The notes under the pieces: model-generated
Database searches by the model: none
What the model was told of the DNA's origin: nothing
Seen by the model: the letters and a program-made list of their open reading frames with translations, nothing else
Source: Erpobdella octoculata
Taxonomy: Eukaryota; Annelida; Clitellata; Hirudinida; Erpobdellidae
Assembly (NCBI GenBank): GCA_963978895.1
Contig: OZ022247.1
Location: 13,828,972 to 13,892,971, forward strand
Direction of reading: 5' to 3'
Length of the DNA stretch: 64,000 nucleotides
Shown: one piece after another, positions 54,684 through 64,000 of the stretch
Layout of the letters: each line of letters begins with the position of its first letter
How positions within the stretch are numbered: position 1 is the stretch's first letter
Translations under genes and position numbers: made by a program

Positions 54684-55541
54684 ACTATTTACTAAGCATG
54701 GAAGTTTCTTCCGTTCCCTTACGAACGTAACCGAAAAGTCGGTTTTTATCGGTTGTCGGAAGTTCGAAATAACAATTTTTCCAACCCCGAAAAAAAAACC
54801 GAACGTTCGGAATTATTTTTCTTAAATGTCGGGTTTTTTCGGAATTCCGTAAAAAAAATAAACAATTAATTTCACTGATCGTCATTTTAGATCAATGAAA
54901 TATTATAATTATATCATATCTTTCCTTTTTCTTCTATTTGCGATAATGGAAACACGTCAATACGTTTAGTTTGTGTACACGTCGCTGAAGTTAGCGACGG
55001 TAGCTAACTTTGCCTGCATTATATATGGAAAATTCAAAGTTTAGGCATTTTATTTTTTTCAACATATTTAGAATAGAAAATTAAAAACAAAAACGATCTG
55101 TTCTATTTTCAACTAAATCCCTCAATTATTAACGGAGTTATATGGTAAAAACTATTGCGATTAAATCAGTTATGTCTCTATTTACAATGTAGGTACTTGC
55201 TAGGCTACTCAATAACCGTTGCTAAATCTTCATGCATTTTACATAGAAATTCAAACTTGATGTATCTTAATAAAATTTACATATTTGAATAGATAATTCA
55301 AAACAAATCAATTTGTACAAGTCTCGTCAAAATGCCTAAAAAATTTAGAGAGTAATTCAGTAATTTTCGGCTGTTTCGTATAATTTCCGAATATCCTCGA
55401 TCTTTCGGAAACGGTTTTTGAAAGTTTTTGAAAGTTCGGAATGAAATTATTTCCGAACCCGATTAAAACCAAACGTTCGGAAGAAAAATATTTCCGTACC
55501 CGAATAAAACCGAACGACAAACTTCCATGCTTACTATTTAC
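54684..55541. mobile_element. TIR element with 9-bp flanking repeat, host of an intact repeat R
   Basis: Inverted ends AAGCATGGAAGTTT and complement (54694, 55532) are flanked by direct ACTATTTAC (54684-54692, 55533-55541). Both ends continue as CGGAA/TTCGG-rich repeats. The middle (54967-55370) is an uninterrupted copy of repeat R. No transposase is present. One base of asymmetry at the left junction leaves the duplication length (8 or 9) open. Confidence 0.72.
54967..55370 (+). repeat. repeat R, uninterrupted paralogue
   Basis: It collinearly matches 28552-28707, then 31588-31694, then 33354-33540, without the two elements that split that copy. It therefore serves as an empty-site reference for Helitron A2 and roughly for the 9-bp-TSD foldback element. 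Confidence 0.85.
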
Positions 55542-55592
55542 ATCGCAGTTGTGAGTGGTGAGGTACGATGATGGTAGGAATGAAATGAATAA

Positions 55593-56089
55593 ACAAGTAA
55601 ATTAAAAACGAATTTTTAAAACCCAATGCTTTTATATGTAATTAAAACACAAATTTTGCAATCAATTTTTTCTTATATTACTCTTTTATTTTATATTAAA
55701 GTCGAAATATCTTAATTATATCGAAATATCGAAATTAATTAAAATTAACTAAATTAATTGACTTATTGTAAAACTAATAATTGAATATTGCATTGTCTTC
55801 TATTTTGAGCATGTATGCAAAATTTGAAAAAAATCTATCATCAGGAAGTGACTCAAAAATTGATTGCAAGATTTGAAACAGACAGAGAAACAAACAGACA
55901 GACAGAGAAACAAACAGAGACGACGAGTTAATAAAAGCATTGGTAAAAAGAAATAAAATAAGTTTATAATAAAATTATATTTAAGACACAAACTATCAGT
56001 TATAAAAAAACTAATTTAAAATTTTAAACTTTTTCAATGTAAAACGATAAAGAACAAAAGGCGAGAGAAACAACGAAGTAAACCCCGCT
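55593..56089 (+). mobile_element. fragment of Helitron family A 3' region
   Basis: 'attaaaaacgaatttttaaa' through CAGACAGAGAAA and GAGACGACGAGTTAATAAAAGC matches 31089-31495 of A2, minus its (AC/TA) microsatellite. The final CCCCGCTAG|T at 56081-56089 is family B/C-like, not the family A end, suggesting a mixed or second element. Confidence 0.6.
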
Positions 56090-56165
56090 AGTCACTTTAT
56101 ATAAGGTCGCTACTATTGCCCGGCGGTTCGCCGTGATTGCAATCTGTAAAATTGCAATCCCGTAT

Positions 56166-56281
56166 TAAAATTAAACCTTAACCCTAACCCTACCCCTAAC
56201 CCTACCCCTAACCCTGCCCCTAACCCTGCCCCTAACCCTACCCCTAACCCTAACCCTAACCCTATCCTTAACCCTATCCTA
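56166..56281 (-). repeat. degenerate interstitial telomeric repeat (TTAGGG type)
   Basis: CCCTAA units, with CCCCTA and CCCTGC variants at a 12-13-base period, run for about 115 bases. Both sides are ordinary AT-rich sequence, so it is internal, not a chromosome end. The unit suggests TTAGGG telomeres. The adjacent GCCCGGCGGTTCGCCGTG (56117-56134) can form a hairpin. Confidence 0.85.
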
Positions 56282-57660
56282 GGTAGTTGAATAAAAAGTT
56301 TAAAAATAATTTTTTTTTAAATTTTACTAATATTTTTAAATAAAAAAAAAAAAAAAGATTAATAAAGATATAGCGAATCAAAGATCGGATACCGGCGCCT
56401 ACCGCCATGGTAATAGTTATACGTTATATAACACGCTACGTGATTCCTTCGTTTACACTTTTCCTTAAAACTCAAATTTTTTCTATGTAAAATTTTTTAA
56501 ATTATAATTACATTATTTAATTAATTAAAATAATTTTATATAATATTTTCCCATTTAAATAAATTTATTTATACTAATTTCATAATTTTTAAACTAGTGT
56601 TAACTTTTCATCGTGTTTATAGTTAATTATAGCCGAGAATTATGTATTAATCCGCCACATGGGCCGTTCGTGGGAAAGATTCGGTATTTAGTGAAGTAAA
56701 ATTAAATGTGGTAAATTAGTTGAGTAAAAGTAGAAAAACTGGGTTTTTTTAGTCAAGGGCAAGGCCTAGCCTTAGCCAGCCCATATGTAGTTTGGCAGGG
56801 GCATATAAATAAACAAACGAATATAAACTGTTGTAATTAATATTTTAAATACACTGAAAATTAGATAATGTTTTTCAGGCGAATGATTTATGTTGTGGAA
56901 CTTATCAACTCCTCTAAAACTAAAGTACTACTAATAGTTAGAGTGTTAAAGCTAGCTGCCCAGACAAATCTTGAAAATGAATGAACTCAGTTTATCATCA
57001 ATGGTTTTTCCAACAAGAAATTTTATTAAATGTGAGTTTTTTCAGCTCTGTCTAAATTTTTTTGATACAAAATCTGAGTAGTTTCAGACTTTCTGCAGAA
57101 AACTGTTCTATGTTGCTAAAGACTGAAAGAATCTTTTGATGAATGGTCATTTACATTAATGGGGGCACAGCTAACCAGAAAATTAGTTTAACGATTCATT
57201 AATCTTCTAGCCATAAGATTGTGAACTAATCTAATTGCAGATTGCTAGCATTTACTAAATAAATTTAGCTTCTGTATGACTCAAAAACTGTAAAATACAT
57301 ACTGAGTGATCTGAAATTTTATTATGTTTTGATTAAATGACACATATTAATGTCAAGATTAAGTGTTTTATTATTATGGATTTTATAAAAAAAATAAGTC
57401 AAATGAAATTAAACACTAAACAGGCATCAAAATCAGCATAAAGTTTAGTCTGTAAGAGATGGTTTGAGCAGATTTATTGTTGTTGTAAATTAATCATTAA
57501 AATGGAAAACAAAAAAAAATATTTATTTTATTAATTGCATCTTCTAAATTTTTTCTCATATAATTGCTGGGTAACTCAAATTATTAATGGATAAAAAATC
57601 CATATTTTTGCTGGTTTGTTGAAAAAGTGTTGCCAGACATCTACAAATAAAAGATCATGC
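56282..57660. other. AT-rich region, no supported gene
   Basis: Two A/T homopolymer-rich patches (56290-56360, 56480-56620) and otherwise unique-looking sequence. No frame with a recognisable domain. Confidence 0.45.
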
Positions 57661-57680
57661 AATACAAATTTGCAACATAG

Positions 57681-57801
<121 letters not shown>

Positions 57802-57841
57802 TGTTGTCAACACGAGTTAAATAACTCCTTGCCGAATTACA

Positions 57842-58375
57842 AACAAAAAGCCACACGAACAGAAAAAAAGCACAACACGACCCCACAAACGAACCGGAAA
57901 CAAAGAAAAATGTCAACACCACCAATGAATCAATTCAAAAGTAATCAGAAAACATATCCAAAATCAGCACAACATCACAAGCAAACCGAAAACATAATGT
58001 CAATTAAACAGAAAACATATCTAAAACTCAACACGAACTCTCAAGCGAACCAAAAACATAGTAAAATGTCGCACATATGGAGTCAGATCAAAAACTAAAC
58101 ATAAAACATAATAATAAAAAAAAAACCGCACGAACAGAAAAAAAAGCACAACAGGACCCCACAAACGAACCGAAAAAAAGAAAACTGTCAACACCACCAA
58201 TGAATGAATCAATTCAAAAGTAATCAGAAAACCAGCACGACATCACATGCAAACCGAAAACATAGTGTCAATTAAACAGAAAACCCAACACGACCTCACA
58301 AGCAAACCAAAAACATTGCAAAATGTCACACAATTAGAGGCAGATCAAAAACTAAACATAAAACACATCTAAAAC
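57842..58375 (-). repeat. ~265-bp tandem duplication in the LINE 3' UTR
   Basis: Two copies (57846-58108 and about 58122-58372) share 'cgcacgaacagaaaaaaagc'-like, GACCCCACAAACGAACCG, 'gtcaacaccaccaatgaat', 'aaagtaatcagaaaac' and 'cagatcaaaaactaaacata'. They lie between the LINE stop codon and its tail on the reverse strand. The plus-strand Thr/Lys/Gln-rich frames are artefacts. Confidence 0.85.
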
Positions 58376-58418
58376 CCCCGTCTTCACAACTCATAAACCT
58401 TTTCACCCCAAAAAGCAT

Positions 58419-60548
58419 CTAATAATATCTTAAAAGTATATTTATCTCCAGCTGACACGACCGAATAACTCTATTACCAAAGAAATACTTCCTGCAGTCT
58501 TTGTGTGCACCTGATGTCACCAGCTTTCTATCGTGGCCTCTGGTTCTTTCATACGTCCAGAAGGTCAGGGACGGACAAACCAAGCTCCTTAGATCTCCAG
58601 CCAACAAATCGAATAATAAAATCAAATCCGCTCTGATTCTTCTATATTTCAATGTCGGAAGTTTTAATTTTCTCAGTCTCATTTCGTATGGCATTCCCAC
58701 ACAGGATGGCCGCAGTTTAGTCGCCCTTCTCTGCACCCTTTCTACTGCATCGATCAATCCTTGCCTATATGGGTTCCACACTTGTACTCCATATTCTAGC
58801 TGGGACCTCACCAAGGCCTTATATAAAGTAATAAAGGCTTCATCTGACAATTTTCTAAAATTTCTTGCTATTATGCCCAGCATCATGTTGGCTTTCTTTA
58901 CCTGAGATAAAATATGTTCTTTAAATTGCAGTTTTGAATCCATAATAATACCGAGATCCGAGACCGATTCAATTGTTGGTATCTCACACGTGGTGCCATC
59001 CAAATCTATCAAATGATATTTATTTAGGAAATGCTTCCCCCCCAACATGGAGAAGACAGCATTTTCCAATATTCACCTGCATCTGCCATCTATTGAACCA
59101 CTCCACCACTCTACTGATATCATTCTGCAGCCTGCTACAATCATCTTTACTGCTCAAAACTTTAAATATTTTAGCATCATCCGCAAAAAGAAACATATTC
59201 TCGCAAACAGTACAAATGTCATTGATATAAATCAGGAACAATAAAGGACCCAACACACTACCCTGAGGAACACCACTCTCCACCCGTAAAGCCTCGGAAT
59301 GCTCTCCATTTAGTCTCACTCTAAACGTTCTGTCTTTCAAATAGTTTTCAATCCACTTTAGAATCTGTTTATGCACTTTGTATCTCTCCAACTTATATAA
59401 CAATTTTTCATGCGGAATTTTGTCAAAGGCCTTTTCCAGGTCAGTATATAACACATCAGCTTCATTTCCCACATCCACAGCCTTAGAAAGCACATCAAGG
59501 AAACCAAGCAGCTGTAGAGTTGTGGAGCGTGAAGGAAGAAATCCAAACTGGTTCCTGGCAAACAAGTTATTTTTCAAAAAATATCCAAGCAGATGATCTT
59601 TAATGATTGACTCCAGAATCCTGCAACAAACCGATGTCAATGCCACTGGTCTATAATTGGATATTATATCTTTACGACCTTTCTTAAACAGTGGAACAAC
59701 ACAACTGGATCTCCAATCCCTCACCACTTCTCCCGATTGCAATGAACATTCAAATATATGCTTTAAATAAGCGTTAATTGATGCACATGTTTCTTTCAGA
59801 ACCCTAGGGTGAATTCCATCTGGTCCAGCCGATTTATTACCATCAAGTTCTCTTAGCTTTTTGCCAAGCATTCCAGGCAAGGCAGAATATTTGTCAAACC
59901 CGAACCTGTATCACTCACATACACAGAGGCAAAGAATTCTGCGAACGCCTTCGCTTTCTCGTATCCCTCTGTGAGAACAGAACCATCAACAGTCAACATG
60001 CCGGGTGAATTTCTGCATTTAGCTTTTTTGTGCACAAAATTCCAAAATCTCTTGGGATTAGTCTTAAAATTTGCAGCAATAAGGTTCTGGTTTTCTTTTT
60101 CAAGTTGTGCCGACAAAACCCTCACCTTTTGACGGTATTTCCTAAACTCAGTTAGTTTCTCGGTCGCCCCATATCTATAAACTTGTCTCCAGCATTGATG
60201 TTTCAGCTTAATAAGTGTACGCAGTTCCTGTGTCATTCTAAAGCGGAATTTATTATTTTTAGCTCTGTGAGGAACAAATCGTTTTGTAAGTTCCATCAAC
60301 GTATCTCGGAAAATCGACCACTTATTTTCCACAGAAATATCCTCCCCAAGCACCGTAGTCAGAGCTCCACCAATTAAATCGTTGAAACCAGTATAATCTC
60401 CCAGATCATAACAAGGTCGTTTGTTACTGTTACAACCAGAGCTGCTTTCAATCTCCAAACAAACATTGAACGAAATAATCGAGTGATCGCTGCCTCCCAA
60501 TGGTGAAAGATATCTGATACTATCTATAGACTCTCTTGAAGTTACCAC
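58419..60548 (-). pseudogene. CR1/Jockey-like LINE ORF2, 5'-truncated and frameshifted
   Basis: Three consecutive frames form one protein. 60548-59853 gives the endonuclease C-terminal motif GGSDHSIISFNV and a linker. 59880-59020 is the reverse transcriptase: GPDGIHPRVLKE, SNYRPVALTSV, LARNQFGF-like, motif A TDLEKAFDKIPH, GVPQGSVLGPLLFLIYIND and catalytic FADD. 59069-58419 is the C-terminal tail (YGVQVWNPYRQGLIDAVERVQRRATK). Shifts are at about 59870 and at a C homopolymer near 59038. The N-terminal endonuclease residues are missing where the sequence enters an AT tract. The reverse-transcriptase active site is intact, but the open frame is not. Confidence 0.9.
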
Positions 60549-60552
60549 AAGA

Positions 60553-60556
<4 letters not shown>

Positions 60557-60631
<75 letters not shown>
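60557..60631. repeat. (AT)n tract at LINE 5' truncation
   Basis: About 74 bases of AT exactly where the LINE endonuclease frame begins. Confidence 0.97.
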
Positions 60632-60632
<1 letters not shown>

Positions 60633-61237
60633 TTACTTTATATACAGTATTTCCTCGTTTATAATGGCTATTCTATTCCATAGTTCGTCATGATAAGTTG
60701 TGATATAAAATTTCCAGAAATTTGTACGTCTGAAAGTTTCCTGAAAATTTCCCTGTATGAATAAATTGGGTTGCGGAGCTTTTCGAATTTGACCTGGCTT
60801 TCAAATGTACCTTGTTTTAAATAATAATGTTCACACAGTTGTTTTTACATGCTTTTATTAACTTTCACTTGTCTGGATATGTTGGGGATGTCCTTGGATG
60901 TACTCGGTATAATGACGATGAAAACTTTCAACATTATAATAAATATAAACATCTTTTGTTTACTATTTGCCAGGATAAATTTTTACGATTCGATTTTACT
61001 ATGAAGTTTTGTCTTTGTTAGAGCATTTGTTTTATAATAATCATGGTTATGTAAATTATCTATCAAATGGATCTCATCCTGTGGATCTCAGATTTACTTC
61101 ATGGTCTTTTGGATGAAGGAGATTGTAGAGATATGGCAGAGATGACAGATTTAAGACATTATAGGTGAGAGTTGAAATTTTGAGGTTGATTCTGGAGAGA
61201 ATAGGTGCATGAACAGATCCGGAACCTGGGTCGGGAG
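60632..61237. other. spacer between LINE and Copia element
   Basis: No supported gene. A 64-residue frame at 60827-61021 has no recognisable domain. Confidence 0.4.
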
Positions 61238-61242
61238 AGCCT

Positions 61243-61429
61243 TGTTAGAAACAGTACTTAAACGCAGTGTATAATCGGAACTAATCGACAATAGTTGATT
61301 CGACTTTATTGACAAAAGATAACAACGGAAAAGAAAGAGATAAAACTAAAAGTGAACATGAAGTGAACATAGAGCATTAATTATAAATCGTTGTAACAAA
61401 GAGTTCATTAAAACCAAATTAATTTAACA
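61243..61429 (-). repeat. 3' LTR of the Copia element (187 bp)
   Basis: On the reverse strand the polypurine run GAGGGGGAG (61438-61430) is followed at once by TGTTAAATT..., and the LTR closes ...TTTCTAACA at 61243. The ends TGTTA/TAACA are inverted repeats of the TG...CA type. CAATAAAG near 61310 can serve as polyadenylation signal. The LTR is very short for Copia. Its 5' partner lies beyond the window, so identity between LTRs cannot be compared. Confidence 0.82.
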
Positions 61430-61468
61430 CTCCCCCTCAACGATTTAATCTTTAGAACCTGTCTCTCA

Positions 61469-64000
61469 TTAAGTTAAACCAATAGCACAACATAAATGTC
61501 TAAGTTTAACAGCTTCCACTGGTTTCGTTAACATATCTGCAGGCAATTCTGCTGTTGGACAATATTGAATGTCGATTTCCTTTTCTTTGTACAGTTCACG
61601 TGCAAAGCTATACTTTGTGTCGATATGTTTTGTTCTATGGCATGATCGTTCATCCTGAATGAGTTTGATACAACTTTGGTTATCTTCATAAATTGTAATC
61701 GGATCAGTAATGTTTTGATCAAAATCATTCAGTAGTCGCTTAATCCACACGCCTTCCTTGATAGCTTCAGATAATGCTATGAATTCTGCCTCAGTAGACG
61801 ACAATGTTACCAACGTCTGCTTTCTGCTGCTCCATGTGATCGGTGATCCAAGATACTTGAACACAAATCCCGTGTTGGATTTCCTGTCTGACGTGTCTCC
61901 GGCCCAATCTGCGTCGGCAAATCCAATGAGTTTCTTGTTGTTGTTTTCAGGTAAACTGCCAAGTTTTAACTTTTTATCTTTAGTGCTGTTGAGATATCTG
62001 AACACTCGCTTTACTTCGGTCCAGTCTGCCTGAGTTGGATTTTCAACTTTCCGAGCTAGTATCGATGTGCTGATTGCTATGTCTGGTCTCGTGTTGGTTG
62101 CTAGGTACAGTAGAGATCCTATTGCCTTTCTGAATATCTCTTTATTGTTCATAGTTTCACTACTGTTCTGTTGCTGCTTTTGATACCCTGTGTCAAGAGG
62201 TATGCTAGATGGCCTGCTATCAGATAGATTGAATTCCTTTAATTTCTTTAGTATATAATTTTTCTGATGAAGTAAATAAAATCCTTCAGCATCCTGTTCA
62301 ATTTGAATACCGATGTAATTATTCAGTTTTCCCACATCCTTCATAGTGAAATGTCCTTTCATATCTCCTTCAAATGTCCTTAACATTTCACTACTGGTGC
62401 TGGCTGCTATGAAGTCGTCCACATGAATAGATAGAAACATCCATTCACCGCTGTGATGCTTTGAATACAAACATGGATTATTCTGGCTTTGTTTGAAGTT
62501 GTACTTGCATAGAGTGTCATGCAGTTTTTTGTTCCACTCATTTGCTCCCTGTTTTAATCCATACAGACTTTTGTTGAGCTTGCATACTAGGTTGTCAGGC
62601 CCTTCGTGAAATCCTTCAGGTTGGCGCATATATTCAGTTCGCCATTCAAGAAGGCTGATTCAACGTCATAATGCTTTACCATCATCTTTTTGTGACCTGC
62701 TATAGTCAGCAATGTCCTAAAAGTCGCTGGTCTTGCTACTGGTGCGAAGATTTCATCATACTGTTCACCGAATTTTTTGCGAGCCTTATATCTGGTGACA
62801 TTACCTTTATCATCAGATTTGACTTTATATACCCATTTACACCCGATAGTTGATTTACCTTCAGGAAGTACTGTTAACGACCAGGTTTGATTCTGCTTCA
62901 GGCTGCTCATTTCACACATCATAGCCTGTTTCCATTCGGCTGATTCTTTGCAGTTTTTTGCTTCTGTGAATGACTTTGGTTCGACCATTTCATTTGCAAC
63001 ACTAGCCGTTTCAATTAGTCTCTCTGGTCGTTTCTTTATTCTAGTTGACCTTCTCAATTCCATCTGATCTTCAGTTTGTTCACCACTGTCTCCCGATTGA
63101 TCTGTATTTGTCTTCAGCTCGATCTCAACCTCAATGGGCTGTTCCTGTTGACTGCTTTCTTGACTGTCCGCTGATATTGTAATCCAATGTGGGTCACCTT
63201 CAATGAATTTCACATCCCTGCTGATGCTGATTTTCTTAGTCACTGTGTCTAACAAACGATAACCTTTTGTGCCTTCTGCATAACCAACGAAAATTCGTTT
63301 TTCTGACTTTTTATCAAGCTTCTGTCTTTTCTCGGCTGCAACAACTGAGTAGGCTTGACATCCGAATTGCTTTATGTGGGTCACACTGGGCTTCACACCT
63401 TCCCACCTTTCATGTGGTGTCTTCATCTCACCTGCTGTCGGTAGAATGTTCTGCAGATAGTTTGCTGTGTTGATCGCTTCGCCCCAATATTTGTTTGGTA
63501 GCTTCGAGTCGATTAACATGCTTCTGGTCATTTCAACTAAATAGCGGTTCTTCCTTTCTGCTACTCCATTCTGCTGTGGTGTATACGGAACAGTAAATTG
63601 AGATGTTATACCTTCGCTCTTGAAGAATTTCTTTAATGTTTCATTGACATATTCACCACCACGATCTGATCTTATTACTTTAGGTGTGCTTTTGAATTTT
63701 GTCTGGACAAGCTTTACATATTCTTTAATTTTATCTGTTACTTCAAACTTATTTTTTAACAAGTACAAAACAGTGTATTTGCTGAAGTCATCTATCATTG
63801 TCATAAAATACCTGTTTCCGCTTGGTGTGATTGTCTGCATCGGTCCACAAACATCTGTGTGAATCAACTCTAGTGGCTTACTTGATCTGGATTCTGATTT
63901 CTTGGGTAGTGGTTGTTTCGTTAACTTTGCTTGAATACAGCATTCACAGACTTTCTTTATCTGGCATGGCTTGATCTGGAAGTTATCTAGTTGCTGTTCC
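61469..64000 (-). pseudogene. Ty1/Copia-type pol (integrase, reverse transcriptase, RNase H), partial at window edge
   Basis: The frame is open from the window edge: CECCIQAKLTKQPLP, integrase D (ELIHTDVCGPM), D (IRSDRGGEY) and E (GVAERKNRYLVE). Next come the reverse-transcriptase start (CKWVYKVKSDDKGNVTRYKAR, DEIFAPVAR, DVESAFLNGELN), a frameshift near 62620, and MRQPEGFHE, KSLYGLKQ, the catalytic IHVDDF and RNase H with DADWAGD, STEAEFIAL, EDNQSC. KAR runs directly into KKFGEQYDE, lacking about eight residues usual in the family. The frameshift and this gap suggest it is inactive, though it keeps most catalytic residues. Gag and the protease lie outside the window. Confidence 0.92.

Noticed and set aside
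56166..56281. true chromosome end
   Set aside because: Ordinary sequence continues on both sides and the units are degenerate.

Overview
This is about 64 kb of an AT-rich, intron-bearing animal genome that is mostly transposable elements. Standard-code exons with GT-AG introns, two host genes, a degenerate TTAGGG-type telomeric tract and a mix of Helitron, hAT, MULE-like, mariner-like, P-like, ISXO2-like, Gypsy, Copia, Penelope and CR1/Jockey-like sequence point to an invertebrate metazoan. The telomeric unit argues against a typical insect (TTAGG). I cannot name the species.

Host genes. (1) 160-5392 (+) holds the last four exons of an unrecognised C2H2 zinc-finger/acidic protein; all splice phases agree, and its 3.3-kb last intron carries a foldback element with a SINE inside, then a hAT. 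(2) 15465-7983 (-) is one LRR-Ig-transmembrane receptor gene (Kekkon-like architecture) in three exons. Two apparently separate reading frames, 4 kb apart, join at matching splice phases, and an 11-residue repeat in the cytoplasmic tail stays in register across the join.

Mobile-element region by region. 10.6-11.5 kb, inside the receptor intron: a Penelope-like fragment opening with a hammerhead-ribozyme fold, a Helitron head and a palindrome. 16.5-24 kb: broken ISXO2-like transposase, a 3.26-kb hAT whose transposase exon is split by a TA-flanked element, then P-like transposase debris. 24-34 kb: two opposite copies of one Helitron family (one with a 1.2-kb TGAC array), a GGGCCC-rich minisatellite and a 9-bp-TSD foldback element. 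34-40 kb: a Gypsy pol split by Penelope and Helitron material. 41-50 kb: Helitron ends, a TCAA array, and a 4.5-kb hAT inserted in a Helitron 3' hairpin and itself carrying a TA-flanked element. 50.4-54.4 kb: a 4-kb foldback element full of Helitrons. 54.7-57 kb: another TIR element and an interstitial telomeric tract. 57.6-60.6 kb: a frameshifted LINE. 61.2-64 kb: a Copia element with its 3' LTR, running off the window.

The strongest results are structural. Exact target-site duplications can be read for many elements, and three insertions have a matching empty or uninterrupted paralogue elsewhere in this same window, so insertion sites and relative order can be read from sequence alone. Long SQSV, SINQ, YIYI or SRSR 'proteins' are microsatellite artefacts. 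No CRISPR, operon or bacterial feature was seen.
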